Positions 48,287-59,987 of a stretch of 64,000 nucleotides of DNA are shown one piece after another; position 1 is the stretch's first letter; each line of letters begins with the position of its first letter. The notes under the pieces were generated by a model that ran no database searches, was not told where the DNA came from, and saw only the letters and a list, made by a program, of their open reading frames with translations. The position numbers and the translations under genes are program-made. The stretch covers positions 55,009,554-55,073,553 of the forward strand of contig OX485803.1 of assembly GCA_950295325.1 (NCBI GenBank), read 5' to 3'. This stretch comes from Polytrichum commune. Its lineage: Eukaryota; Streptophyta; Polytrichopsida; Polytrichales; Polytrichaceae.

Positions 48287-49220
48287 AACAAACACAATGG
48301 CTCCCAAAAAGTCTAACATGAATGAAGAGCCTCTTTGCATGTGGGCTATTGTCATCTTTTGGGTAGGGCATTAGTCCAAAAAATAGTGGCTAGATAGGCA
48401 AAGCATGGGGGTGGTGGGGGCATGAAAGGTGAGAGGTTAACGGCACATAATGGCTTGTGATGTAGGAAAGAGGGCATCCCGTCCTCTGATTGAGACTATG
48501 AAGATACTAAAGAACTACTTATGTAACTTCGAGGTTTTGTGGAAATTAGGGTTTAGTTGGTTGCCAATTTTGACTTTGTTGAGAACGAGGACATGGAGGG
48601 ATCGGCCGGGCATTGGGATGAAATTGGTCGAGGGGAGTTTGATTTGTTTGAGGACTTTCTTTTATCAAGTTGTTTTGAGTGTTCTATGTGAAATAGGAAT
48701 TGCTAATTGATGCAACAATTTGCATCTAACATCAATGCCTAATGTAAGATACTATGAACATAGTTTGCTCAATGAGATGATCTATTGAAGAACGACCAAC
48801 GAAATCGCTTAGTATATGTAGAAGGGTTGAAGAAGAGTTCATTGTGTGTGTAATAATTACCAAATATTCCGATGGTCCGAGGTTGAGTTTCTTGATTTCA
48901 CAATTCACCCACGTCAACGCGCTTCCGGAATCGATGTCCAACATGAATATTTGTTTATTAATGACTGCTTTGATGTAGAAGAATGTATACATGCCCTCCA
49001 CCTTCCACATCGAAGATTGCAAAGCCCTTTGTCTTGGTGTCATGTTGTCTCCATGTTCCATTTGAAGGCTTCTCCTTCGCTCTCGAAGCTTTGACATGGA
49101 CATAGTGGCTATCGAAGCGTTTTTGTGTTTTGGGTACAATTGGAAAAATATGGCTTGACTTTCTTTGAGGCTTAAGCTTCTATAAAGCCATGTGGAAGCA
49201 ACAACAAGGAACACGATCAT
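39794..49220 (-). CDS. Divergent membrane-anchored A1 aspartic protease, 3' end not found
   Basis: Exons in coding order: 48861-49220, 46169-46422, 44583-44834, 40687-40828, 40000-40097 and 39794-39878. Each junction is GT-AG and in phase, giving 397 residues. From the ATG at 49220 there is a hydrophobic anchor (MIVFLVVASTWLY), then MYTFFYIKAVINKQ and the first active site LDIDSGSALTWVNC. Later landmarks: CGFYVNFMDTSTSKGLI (flap region), DGLLGLSNHVGVSLPSQ, DVFGHC, VEVDVGAFETY-like second site (VIEVDVGAFETYI), DTCWKAS and FHAISFSFANGVEWKIE. These match plant aspartic proteases of the Asp1/nepenthesin group in order. Oddities: the second D(S/T)G(S/T) motif is DVGA, the flap tyrosine is replaced by Phe, and the C-terminal ~60-80 residues (NIIG...GW...DC) were not found downstream. 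It may be a pseudoenzyme or a decaying gene. The closest other reading is an intact gene with a far distal last exon. Confidence 0.65.
40312..40328. repeat. TA dinucleotide microsatellite
   Basis: About 17 bp of TATATA in an intron of the aspartic protease gene. A similar TA run lies at about 42856-42876, and AC runs at 40869-40891. Confidence 0.9.
41125..41433. mobile_element. Mutator-like MITE, 309 bp, 9-bp TSD
   Basis: A perfect 9-bp direct repeat GTTTTAGGT flanks the element (41116-41124 and 41434-41442). The arms are long inverted repeats: ATCACATTTGTGTTCGGTTGGGC left and ATCATATTTATGTTCAGTTGGGC right. Inner arms pair again: GGGAACCAATGTGAC and AATTG/TTGACCGGG. A 9-bp target duplication is the signature of Mutator-like elements. 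It lies in aspartic protease intron 3 and has no coding capacity. Confidence 0.85.
42259..42378. mobile_element. CACTA-type MITE, 120 bp, TSD AAA
   Basis: The whole element is a near-perfect foldback: ends CACTACAACAAAACGCAT, inner arm TTTATGA(C)TACA and TATGATTGCACTCA/TGAGTGCAATCATA around a ~15-bp loop. A 3-bp duplication AAA flanks it (42256-42258, 42379-42381). CACTACAA is the canonical end of En/Spm elements. It lies in aspartic protease intron 3; a transcript would form a long hairpin. Confidence 0.88.
44040..44560 (-). repeat. Dispersed repeat family A, copy 3 (inverted)
   Basis: On the minus strand it starts TTATTTAGTGTCAC, GCATAATGGTGTCACTTACC and GCTAGGTTACACTAATGACC, as copy 2 does. 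It contains a perfect 17-bp palindrome around GTTG (44457-44494: GTTACACTAATGACCAA). It sits in aspartic protease intron 3. Confidence 0.75.
45165..45375 (+). repeat. Dispersed repeat family C, copy 2
   Basis: Aligned with 24060-24250 (see there). Just upstream, 44985-45110 (GTGACTGCAAGACAAATAATGT, GAATATTGTGCACCACATTA) matches 37480-37610 (TTGACTGCAAGACATTTAATGT, GAATAGTGTGGGCCACACTA), so the family may be longer than either pairing shows. Confidence 0.6.
46007..46079. repeat. 73-bp hairpin in aspartic protease intron
   Basis: Outer arms GTCCTAC/GTAGGAC enclose an inner perfect 9-bp stem AAATCTACC-GTTGT-GGTAGATTT. The right arm read in reverse begins CACTAGAAAATTT, suggesting a CACTA-MITE remnant. 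No target duplication was found. Confidence 0.5.
47218..47263. repeat. GA dinucleotide microsatellite
   Basis: About 46 bp of uninterrupted GA. It lies in aspartic protease intron 1. Confidence 0.95.
47867..48036. mobile_element. 170-bp foldback element
   Basis: The arms pair over about 60 bp: GTGCGTTCTTTCATGTGGGCC, GAGAATATAACCATGGGAT and AACCTAGTCTT on the left against their near-perfect complements on the right. The direct string GCTTAG lies at both sides (about 47856 and 48025) as a possible target duplication, not exact in position. In aspartic protease intron 1. Confidence 0.65.
48231..48294. repeat. Compound microsatellite (CAA)n(CA)n(CAAA)n
   Basis: CAA repeats (48231-48252), CA repeats (about 48253-48282) and CAAA repeats follow one another without interruption. 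Confidence 0.92.
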
Positions 49221-51862
49221 TGTAAGAAATTTCACATATTTGCAAACGTGAGTGCCAAACTTGACTACGGCCTTGTGAACCTCAAGCACTTTGCTTGCAC
49301 GATCCTGCACCTTTACAATTCATTGTGCCACAAACTCAACATTATAAGTCGTTGCAAATGTTGACAACACAATACATTTGCGATGAAGCAAAACAACATA
49401 AATGTTTTGAGACAAGAAGTCGAGGTTTAGGTTATACTATAATGATAGGGATCGAAAGTACTCGTAGTCTTCAAAGCTTTACCTATGGAAAGCATGAGTA
49501 GAGATATAAGTTAATTGGCTCACACTTTGTGTTGATCTTGAGGGGGGTTGTGTGGCCAACGTGCAACAATAAGGTCGCCTCATAATGAACCTTGTGAGTT
49601 TAATCTCTCAAAGAAATACCTTGGGTTTAAGCTTGTAATAATAGTGATGTGCCCAAGCTCATGTTGTTGAAAGCATTCAATGAAATCAAATGTTTGTTTT
49701 CTTGCAACAAATAATAGCCCCCGCTTTAGACATGTAAAACACATGATGGTGTCACCACTGTTTCTCTTGAAGACATCCAACAAGTAATTGGTTGCATTGA
49801 AATATTGGGATGGTGTCAAACAACTTGTCATTTGGGCATGTGCATATTTAGGAGTACCTTATGCAATTTCCCATGCTCAAAAAGCTTTCAACCCCCTTTC
49901 AATACAAAAGAAAGAAAGCAACGGTTTAACTGAGTGCAAAAACTTGATGACAAACTTAGTTTGAAAGCATGGGTAGTGTTGCGAGGGCCATTTGTAAACA
50001 ATTTGAGAAAAAATAAAGGATTTTTTTTACGAAACTCAAGGGTGCTTAAATGTCGATGTTAGGTTCGTTGGCACCGAAGTGACTAATTACACATGTCACT
50101 CCATGTTAAAACACAATACCATGTCACTCCATGTTGGTGGTTGTATTCTAGTGCGGGAACAAAGAAAGGCTTTCACAATCCTTTAAAACAATTAAGATTG
50201 TGGTTTTTTTTTAATAAACAATAAATTGGTCACATGCTCTTGGTAGGTTCTTAGAGAGGACAACTAATATGTGTTAAGAGGATAATTATTTGGGGGGTAT
50301 AAAGTGCATGATCTCGATTTGATTGCATCCAATTGTTATACATAATATTGTCCTCTTTGTCAATGTCATCGATCCTATCATTGCTTAAACAATGTAGGAG
50401 ATGTAAATGTTTAGCACACTCTAGTTGTTGTGAATTTTAGTTTTTGAGTACCAACTTTTGTTGTTCTGGAACATATGTGCTTGCACCCAACAATCTAAAC
50501 TAACATATACAATGTACATACATTACAAGTCTACAACCTAGTAGCTAAGGCTCCTATTAAAAATGTAGCTTACAAAGTATACATGTGGGAGGGGTATTGC
50601 TTCACCTAGTTATATACAAATCAATAAGGTGCTACGATTTTATTTATTTATTTATTTATGTGAAAGATAAGTATGTTCTTTGGACATCACAAATTAAATA
50701 ACATGAATGCATAAAAAGAGATTTATGGAGGCATTGATATTTATAATACATGTTAAGGGGAATTGTTTATTATTATTATTTGTTGTTGTCTACAAACAAA
50801 ATAGTTGTTGAGAATTTTAAAGTAAAGGTAGATGTACAAATCACAATCCTAAAGTTTTTGAAAATTGATAGCATATGTGCTTATCTTATGATTTCAATGA
50901 TTATTTGTTGGAAAATCTAGGTTCTGTCATTTCCCTAACTTCAATGACGCTTGTTGCATGGTCAAGTTCTCATGACCTACATCATATGGATGAAAACATC
51001 CTTATAGCCTTTCTAAAAAATTGAAATTGAAAGTGAATCAGGGACCAAGTATTTAATTTGTGAGTAGACCTTGAGATGAGATATTTAATCTAGAAGATGT
51101 TGATTTCCAACTCCAAAAACTTGGCACAATCCAAAATACACATAATGCAAATCATATTAACAAATGGGAGAGTATAACACTTACGACGTATGCCATAGTG
51201 GGGAATAAATGCCAATGGGCTATACTACAAACACATGTGTATCATGTATTCATGTATCTATATGCAAGGGTGACTACATGATGGCAAACAACTTCATGAA
51301 TGAAGCTATAACTTTGAACTACAACAAGGTCATGAGCATCATACCCAAAGCATATGGGGTTGCAACTATTATTGAGCATTGATAGTCAATAATATATAAT
51401 GAAGATATGATGTTAGTACATTGTCGATATATAAATTTTATGAACTTTCAATATATGTAAATATTTATAGCTACTTTTGAGTTCCATTTGCTAACATTCA
51501 AGCTACAATAATATATTAAGGTTTATTTATAGATCTACAAAAACAAGCTGATTACATGATAATAGACCCCTTGACAAGATGTAGAGCATGATTTTCACAA
51601 TAATAAGGTTTATTTTATGAATGTCAAATGTCCCCTTGCATTTCATTTATAACCAAATTATTAAAAAAATGTATGGAATGTATTCTAAAAAAGGGAAACT
51701 TAAATCTCACGTTATTGATCATTGCTCACCGCTCACATGCTAGCTTCCCTCGGCAAAGGAGAATGGGCATTTGTATTGGTGTTGAAAGATGGCATTATGG
51801 TGATCGGCAAGGTGGAAAAAGGATTTAAGTTCAACACAACCCAAAACCTCCAGTTACATCTT

Positions 51863-52534
51863 AAGGGCATGCTCCCTATTTCAAACCATTGAATGAAAGT
51901 TACCACGAAGGCAAACAACTCGAGTTTTTGAACTAAGCATATACAAAGTACATACATGTATGTTGTATAAGTATTGGTTCTCAAAATGGCTGGGGCATTT
52001 TCTTGAGTCAAGACTGGCAAATTTTGAAAAGGAAGTGGTGTCACATTAATGTTTAGTTCAAGTCCAAAAATTTGCCCTTGACCATCATGATTGCTAAGTT
52101 TCAAAATATAGATGGGCATGATTGACCTTAATGTAAGCTCCGGGCCAAAAAACTTGAGATCCAAAACACCCTTAAATGGCCTACTTTCAAACTCAAGATT
52201 GGACCCCAGATTGTAAATTGGTTTCTCAAACTAGGGGGTGTATTTTCTTGTGTGGACACTATCGAGATTTGAGGGGAAAGTGGTGCCACGTTAGCGCCAC
52301 TTCATTTTTCCATACACTGGTACTCAATCCTAGTGTAAACTCCTTGGGTCCAAATATTAGCTTTTCCCCCCCCCCCCCTTCAAAATTTCAAATGAATATA
52401 ATTTCAAATTTCAAATTTTAATAAATAAATAAATAAAATATTATTTTATAGTTTTTGGCACAAATGCTCTTGTCCAATTGGATCGCTCAAATTTGAAGTT
52501 GTATTGGTCTTGAGCCCTAGTGTAAACACGCCCT
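51863..52534. mobile_element. MITE family F, compound copy upstream of eS24
   Basis: The right end (reverse complement) is AAGGGCGTGTTTACACTAGGG, like the ends at 27654 and 38125. The interior 52130-52534 aligns with 27654-27987 (AACTTGAGATCCAAAA, GGTTTCTCAAACTAG, TCGAGATTTG, TGCCAC, CCTAGTGTAAACTCCTTGGG). A second set of the same blocks at about 51975-52150 suggests two overlapping or tandem copies. The element ends 219 bp before the eS24 start codon. Confidence 0.6.
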
Positions 52535-52637
52535 TATGCTATGAAAAAATGTGAGAAAAGAAGAAACAGAAGAAGAAGAAGGAGGTGAATCAAACGAAGC
52601 ACCACCGGCACTGACCAGCCAGCCAGCTAGCCGGCCG

Positions 52638-52659
52638 TTTAGGGTTAGGGTTAGGGTTA
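52638..52659 (+). promoter_or_regulatory. Telomere-like (TTAGGG)3 / telo-box tract in eS24 leader
   Basis: TTTAGGGTTAGGGTTAGGGT lies about 95 bp before the start codon. Telo-box motifs (AAACCCTA) near transcription starts of plant ribosomal protein and other growth-related genes are known to coordinate expression. Here the repeat is a three-unit tract, on the + strand, probably in the 5' UTR or core promoter. Confidence 0.75.
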
Positions 52660-52753
52660 CAGTGAAGGAGGGGAGAGGGTTTCATTTCTCACTCTTTTCG
52701 CTCCTTGCGTTGCAGAGCCTTCGTTGCCATCGCCACCATCGCCAGCCATCATC

Positions 52754-54875
52754 ATGGCCGACAAGGCGTGCACCGTGCGTACCCGCAAGTTCATGACCAA
52801 CCGTCTGCTTGCCCGCAAACAATTCGTAAGTAACGCCCTCCTCGCATTTCATTTCCCCATCGCTTCGGGGTTATGTAATGTTGCTACTGTTTTCTTCCAA
52901 ACCACTCTCTGAACCTGATAACCGAGTGTTGGTTTACTGTTTTGCAGATCATTGATGTCCTCCACCCCGGCCGTGCCAATGTTTCCAAGGTGAGTCCCGA
53001 GACCCTACTACTTTCGCCATCAAATTGTTGGAACTTAGAAGGGTTTAACAGGCATCTGGATATTCATCTCCCACACGATTGCAATGGATGAGGAACTTGA
53101 TATCTAGAGTTTGAATGTATAGTCCTTCGATTATGGCGATATTGCATTGACATGAAATGCTTAGGGTTTTACCTGAAAGTGCAACTTATTGTGATGTGAA
53201 CTGTCAGGCTGAGTTGAAGGAGAAGCTTGCCAAGCTGTACGAAGTTCGTGATGCACAATCCATTTTTGTTTTCGGATTCCGCACCCAGTTCGGAGGTGGC
53301 AAGTCCACCGGATTTGGACTTATCTACGATTCTCTTGACTCTGCCAAGAAGTACGAGCCCAAGTACAGGCTCATCAGGGTAAGTTGCATTCTAAATCATA
53401 CTTCACTTGTTTCTTGGTGTTGTGCGTCCTACTTAGCAACTTCTACATTCTCGAGAAATCTAAGGGGAAAATCAGCTTATCGTGGAGTTCAGAAATGACG
53501 TCTTTCGTGATACTCAGTTCTCCGATTTTATCCACGGTGAAGAGCAAGAGTGCTTTTGCATCTTTTAAAAAAAATGATCTCAGGAGCTGCCGCAATTTGG
53601 GCTGGTGAAATCGCTTTTGGGGTCGTTCGGGAATTTATAGTGCTCTTCGAAATCAGGGCTTCTGGAATTGATAAACTGGGATTCAGAGAAGATTTGAAAC
53701 AATCCAGTTTGTATACGATAAGCCCATCCAAATTATCTGGCTCCTACTTTGCCAAATTCTTTCACTGTCAGTCCATCTCTTTCTACTGCACAACGCCGAC
53801 CTAGGGGTTCGAGGGTTTGATTTTAAGTCAATCATAATGGGTAATGTCTTCCCGAGGTTTATATAACTCAGGTTCGATGGTGGCCTGATGTTTTCGTCCT
53901 TCAAGGGATTCAACCTAATCTAATGCTGGATACTGTAGATATGAGGATTAATATAAGACATGGCGCAGTTTCTGTTTAATTGGGCCCAGTCACGGATTAG
54001 TATCGAACAGCTTAGTTCCCAGTCTTCCTCAGTAGTATCGATGCTAAAGCATTTTATGTTGGTGGAGAGGAGAGGTTAATTGAGCTAACATGCCCCTGCG
54101 TGAACTCGCAAATCTTTACGAACAATGGTGAAGGCACCTGTCCACATTACATCCCTTTCTAAGAGCCAACGATATCGGTTTCTCCTGGTTGATTATTGAA
54201 AAAGAGGCATATGCTTTGTTTGACAAGCCCATCTCCGCAACAGTGGCGCACTTTTCAGCTGAGGTTGTGAGGCATTTCATTGTCTAGTGCTGAAGAAGAA
54301 ATTTGCGTTCACATTCATCCTCGACTATCATGTTTCAGAGAAATAGGGTCCTTAAGTAAATTATGAAACATAATTGGTTGTAAATTTATGTACCAGATCA
54401 AAAAATTGACATCGCAATCAAAAATGGTACTGTGGAGATGTTTCCGAACAAAGGCAAGGTGAAGTGTTTAATTTCGGGGGTGGCTAAAGAGTTCTGTTGT
54501 AATGTTGATTTGCAGAATGGCCTAGCCACTAAGGTGGAGAAGTCAAGGAAGCAGATGAAGGAGCGCAAGAACCGTGCAAAGAAGATCAGGGGTGTCAAGA
54601 AGGTAATTGTGCTTTGTCGATTTTGTTTCCGTTTTGAGTTCTCTCCCACAGTTGTTCCTATCTTATGATTTCATAATGTGTAGTTCAGTTTTGTATTAAT
54701 TTTGTTCTCTCAGTATGGTCCACATCTCTGGTTCTTGTATGCTAAGCCATGTACATTAGCCTATTTCACTTTGTTGTTTCTATACACTCTCTTGGTGTAT
54801 CATATATCTAATATTCTACTCTTTGTTACTATGCAGACAAAGGCTTCAGGAGATGCAGGCAAGAAGAAGAAGTAA
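52754..54875 (+). CDS. RPS24: 40S ribosomal protein eS24 (5 exons)
   Basis: Exons: 52754-52825, 52948-52989, 53208-53378, 54516-54602 and 54837-54875; all introns are phase 0 GT-AG. The product has 136 residues (plants usually 133-138) and is collinear with eS24: [82 protein letters not shown] and a basic tail [15 protein letters not shown] ending GKKKK. It is a core small-subunit protein needed for pre-rRNA processing. The start codon has a good context (ATCATCATGGCC). Intron 3 is 1.1 kb. I looked for C/D snoRNA boxes in the introns and saw none. Confidence 0.97.
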
Positions 54876-56109
54876 GGAGATGTAGATCATATAGTTTTTG
54901 TGGGCTTCAGGGTCTGACCCTTTGTGGGTGGCTTTGGCGTTGGAAGTCAGATTCGTGCTTTGACTCCATATTTGAGGTGTAATACTGGGCTGAAAATGAA
55001 TGACTGATATTCCAACCTTGCACACATGTGTCCTGTTTGCCTGCTTGTTTCTCAGGCTCTTTCTACAGAAAAAAGGTTGTTATTGATTTCAGTGTCTGAA
55101 TGTCACCTGTTAGTTCATTTTGTGTATGTTATTCCCCTTCTATCCTTCTTAATCCTTCATATTACGGGGTATAATGTTCCTTTCACCAAGTATTGACCGC
55201 CTGTAGGAATGACCCAATTGGTATTGGAGATTAGTTTGAGAATGTGACATGAACAAAGCATTATCGGAATTGGGATATGTTTAGTTTGTGCTGGAGGGTG
55301 GTCACTATCCTATGGAATGACGATTCCACTTGCCTTTAATGGGGCCACTCAGGACACAATATTTCATTTGGGGAAAGAACCTAAGAACTTCAGAATTTTC
55401 CCACATGTGGAGGGTGGAACCGTCCCTATCTCAGCATATTATCAAATTTATATGCGAGACCTGATTGTAGAGTACAGCCCATTTTTAAAATTTTCTTTCT
55501 TTTTGAATTCGAGGACAAATTCTCGACATGCAATTTACATGTCGTAGCTCTTGCACATGATGAGGTATTCTTAAAACGAAATAAAATTTCAAATCTTGGT
55601 GTTATGCCTGAAACCAGATGATGTCAACAATAAGTGCATGCACCTGAATACCGATGAACGAAATATTACTGAATAAATACGACTTGTTCATTGAATATAT
55701 CTGTGATTGAGTTAACTCTATTGAAAGAGAAGTAGAGTACCTTGTGATCTTGCTCTTCAGAAACATACGAGACTACTTCAGAAACATGAGTTTCCATATA
55801 GGCCGCCCGCCCACTAGATTCTAGATGAAAGTGGGTAGGCGTATGCTGGCAGATACGAACCTACTCCACTTGAGTTCCTCTTTATATGGGCGGGATTGTA
55901 CTTATTCACACTAGAATCTGGTGGGCAAACGGCCTACATGGAGACTCACTATTTAGTGGACTAGCCCTTTGTTTTTAGCCAATTTGTTAAATTCCATGAC
56001 CCTGTTTGTCAACAATGTAGACCTTTGGCATCATAAAATCTAGCAAAGACCAGAAAGTGTCATTTCTGAAAGTCAATGATGACTTTTGTAGTCAATTTAG
56101 GACTCGTAA

Positions 56110-56345
56110 GGAAGGGTATGTGCCAGTGCCCGGGAAGTTTTCAGTCAAGATCCTAGTGATTCTAAATCCAGCCGGTTACATGTTGACATCTTCCGGTTGT
56201 GCTTTCATTCATTTGAGGTATATTCTATAGATTCCTCTAAAAATGATCAGTAATTCTCCTGAAGTCTCGAACTTCAGCCGGTTTTTTCTCAAACTCAACC
56301 AGTTTATCTGTAACTAACTGCCGGTTCTTCCCGAGCAGTTGTATG
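56110..56345 (-). repeat. Dispersed repeat family E, copy 2 (uninterrupted)
   Basis: Inverted copy of 26220-26600 without the nested 151-bp element; the junction reads GAG followed by AAAAAACCGGCTGAAGTT on the minus strand. It serves as the empty site for that insertion. Confidence 0.8.
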
Positions 56346-58544
56346 TGCAAACTCATGTAGATGGTACCTTCTTGTAAAGGACGTTTCTTTGATTTTCTTC
56401 GATTTCTGTTGGCCAAGTTGGTCACCAAAACATGATAAACTCTGCAATTACAATGAGGCATGCAGGCCTTGTGTGGCCCCTCTTCTTAATTGGGATCCTA
56501 AGCTATACATATTTTGGTTGGTATATCAATAGAATGGCTTACAATTCAGAATGGACACCAAAAATATGTGAGTTACGATGAGACTAGACTATGTGTTCAT
56601 TATCTACATAGACACCATTCTTGGTTCTAATGTCAACGCAATTCAGTAGCTATCTATAGCTCCGTTGAAAATCCTTGGAAACCAAAATAAGTCTGCAGGC
56701 TATATACTACATTTCCGAAAGATAACTAGTTTGGCACCAAAACCAAACATTATTGCAATGTACTACACCTTTAATTTGGAGTTGCATCTTTTAATCTTGT
56801 TAAATCCTGGTCCCCTAATCAACTATTTCAAATACAACATATATTATGTGTTTTCAATAGTTATAATAGTGCTGACTAAGAGGCAATTCATTCACCTTCA
56901 CTATTTGAGAATGTAGTAGTAGGGAGTCTCAAGTCCCTATCCCAATTAGACCATGGTCATTGTCAATATTAGCTTCTATTCACAGAGGTTATAGCAGTGC
57001 ACTCTGGTATTTTAGGGAATTAGTTTGTTTGACACCATCTTGATGTATTGTTAGTTTCATAAACCTTTTGGCTTCCTAGACTTTAAAATCAATTTCATTC
57101 AATTTCTAGAATACTCAATGCATCCACATAAACTTGACTTTAAAAGTCAAGAATTATTAAGAATTTTGGCAAGATTAGGAATACAACAAGGGATTTTGAC
57201 ATATGACAGTGGAATCTTGGCAATGGATATCTAATTGTCCAACTAGTAATGCATCGGTGAGCATGTGCATGTGGTATTGCAATTAGTCTTTCTTGCAATT
57301 GGATCATCAACATGACATTAGTCTCTATCTCACGTAGGCTACATCACTCTGTCACGCTAGAGATTTAGCCCGTTTGAAATCACCATGATGTCCTCTCAAT
57401 CACATTAATCTTTTGACTTCCCGGACTTTAAAGTCAATTTCATTTTATATCCTTTCATTGCAACGATGAGATATAGTGTGGGCAATTTCGTCACATGTAG
57501 GGACATAGAGTAGTGGGTACAGGCCATTGCATCAATGATCCAATTAAACTACATTCTCCTTTCCTAATAGTAGTGCAATACCAAAACATGTAGAATCATA
57601 TATCATAAGTCACACTTTTACGTAATAAGTTTTTCCCCAATACTCTAATTTTTAAAAGTTCACCTTTGTTGAATGAACACGTATACAATAATTTTTGTTG
57701 TTTAGGTAGCATCTTAATTTGTTGTGTCAGGCCAGGATAGCGTGGGTCCGAGCTAGGGGTTTACAACACCTCAATTTTAGACCAAACTTGAATCATCACC
57801 AAGTGTTGTGAACACTTCCGCCAAGATGATGTTTGAGGAGGAGGGCCCAACATCATCATCAATCTATCATCCAAAAGCAAAAGGGTTGTCATAACGCGTC
57901 ACAAATTTCCATCCATGAAGACGCAATATCAATTATAATTCATGGATTATGTTTATGAACTAATTGGTTATACTTGATAATCATTTTGAGTAGGTGGATG
58001 ACTCATTGCTCTTGTGGCTTGCCATCCACTCTCCTCTTGATGTTTACGTAGTCCATAATTGATTTCTTCTTCAAGCTTGATCCAACATAGCATTTGACTT
58101 TGCCAACTGAAATGACTAGGGGGTGGAGGGTTGTGTCTAACGTGCACCCAACTCAAGCTTTCCCAACCCTCAGTGGTTACTTATCAAGTGGAGAGTAACT
58201 CCCAACAACTCCTTAGTGTTTTTCTATCTACACAAACAATGCTTCATTTGTACCCATGGGTTTTGTTCATGAACATATTGATATACCTCATAAACAACTT
58301 GAATAAGTGAATGTCTTGATAGTATCACAACATGTCAAAGTACTCTCTTTTTGCTAATTCAACAAATTATGCTTACCATTGAGCCTAGAATGGTTATCAT
58401 ATTTTGGCATTGTAGTCGAATCTCTTTCAAACACACGTCGTTCTGGTACCCGTTCTTGGAGGCACACCTAACCACATACCACTTGAATAGAGGTGTCCGA
58501 TTACGACAAGTAACGGAATTATGACCCATTTCACACACAAACCC

Positions 58545-58835
58545 ATGGCCGTGGCCATGTAACTATGAGGCCCTTGATTCTCATCCAAAGGCCGTACCAT
58601 TGACATGGTCTACTAGAATTTACATCTGACGCAAATTCCGGCAGACCACACAACATTACTTAAAATCTGCCATGTCGAAACCCGTGTAGACTCTTCCTCC
58701 ATGATACATTGTTGGAAACCTTGGGCCTTCACCTTCTAGTGTGAAGTGAACTTGGACGGCCTCGGCCTCTTCGACCAACAAGGGATCTTAGAATGCGACG
58801 GTCACGGGCCTTCAGTCTCGTGTGTAGGTCCGGGA
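58545..58835 (+). repeat. Dispersed repeat family D, copy 2
   Basis: Homologous to 35425-35740 in the same orientation, about 80-85% by eye. It ends near CAGTCTCGTGTG, where the two copies lose similarity; the box-B-like part of copy 1 is absent here. Confidence 0.75.
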
Positions 58836-59624
58836 ATTGGAGTGGCGGCGCAAGCACAAAAGTCTTTCAAGGAATGGGAGACTATGGAGGCAAAAGGGCT
58901 AACATGGAACTGACCTGGCTACCCACCTTGGCTCCCTTGCCTTGACCTCCTTCGCCTGCCTTCCTTGACCACCCCCCCACCCTCCACGTCACCCGCCCCT
59001 CCACGTCACCCATCGCTCCCTCCCCCGATGTCCCTCGCTCATCAAACAACCAACGACGCAACACAACGAACAAAGATCAGCCTTCAGTTCGACCTCGTCG
59101 AAGTCGGAGGAGTACTGATTTGGTACCTCGCCCACACGACTGGGCTTAACTTGCACCACCCGTGGAAGCCAGGTTTAATCCCTTTCCCCTCTCTCTTCAG
59201 CAATCCATCCCATACTTCCATGTTGCCATGACTTATGATGTTTGCAGAGCTCACACAAGGATTCAAGTGAGAGTCAATGCGAAGTTAAAGCTCATCATTT
59301 GGTTTGCAAGTGAACTTTGAACTGTCCACGTACTTTTGATGAATCGATAAGTTGTGGAGTCAAGTGTCGGCATGGGCAGTTGAAACCGTTGGGGGATCTT
59401 CTGAGTGAAAGATCAACCTTCAAAGCAGTGCGAGGGTTGCTGAAATTAAGACTCGCTGTGAATCGTACCTTAAAGCCCGAGCGAGGTAGCTTTGAGCTCG
59501 CTCACGAACTAGGTTTGCAGTGTGGGGAGTTGGCAGGGTGAAGAAGAACGTAAGTGCAATTTTTTTTTTTAATTATCAAATCAATGCACCATTTCCGTGT
59601 TGTAGTGATGCATAAGCACCCATG

Positions 59625-59987
59625 AAGCTTGAAAGCAGGCTTTGGCTTTGAGTTGGAGTTCGGCTGTTAGCACGGTTGGAAGTGGAAGTTTCACCTGCTT
59701 CCTTCACTCTCCTGTATTACTACTCTGTCGTAGCATCTGGATTGAAAGTTATTGTCGCCATTTTGTGCTACGGACATGGCGGAAAGATGAAATGAGGTAG
59801 TAAGGTGAAGTAGGTGCATTGCAAGCGGTTTGGTCTGGGCTTTGCACACATCAAGCTTGAAGGTAGGCTTTGAGCTGGAGTTTGGAAGATGGCAGGGTTG
59901 CAAATGGAAGTCATCTGCTTCCTCCACTCGCCTGTGCTCGCTCGTAAGGTCTGGATTGAATTTTATTATGGCCATTTTGTGCTCACG
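59625..59987. repeat. Two-copy direct repeat in the RAD52-like promoter
   Basis: Copy 1 (59625-59774) and copy 2 (59853-59987) share AAGCTTGAA, GGCTTTGAG.TGGAGTT, CTGCTTCC.(T/C)CACTC.CCTGT, TCTGGATTGAA and GCCATTTTGTGCT. The second copy ends about 90 bp before the start codon. Any regulatory effect is unknown. Confidence 0.8.

Larger units (their letters stand above)
49221..52753. other. 3.5-kb intergenic region, no supported gene
   Basis: This contains the putative aspartic protease promoter and mostly AT-rich DNA. An 83-codon minus-strand frame (49580-49831) starts at ATG and has no convincing family match. The 3' part holds MITE family F (about 51863-52534). A C14 homopolymer lies at about 52365. 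Confidence 0.5.

Noticed and set aside
48450-48710. 86-codon plus-strand ATG frame inside the protease intron
   Set aside because: No recognisable motif and no splice partners; probably remnant repeat DNA.
49580-49831. 83-codon minus-strand frame with LLFVARKQTFDFIECF
   Set aside because: A faint resemblance to the plant DUF674 family was considered, but the match is too short and no flanking exon with more of the domain was found.
52551-52796. Plus-strand open frame overlapping the eS24 leader
   Set aside because: It starts at GTG in another frame and ends in Ser/Arg-rich shadow of exon 1.
52826-54515. Intronic C/D-box snoRNA in eS24
   Set aside because: Ribosomal protein introns often host snoRNAs, but I found no RTGATGA/CTGA pair with terminal stems in introns 1-3.
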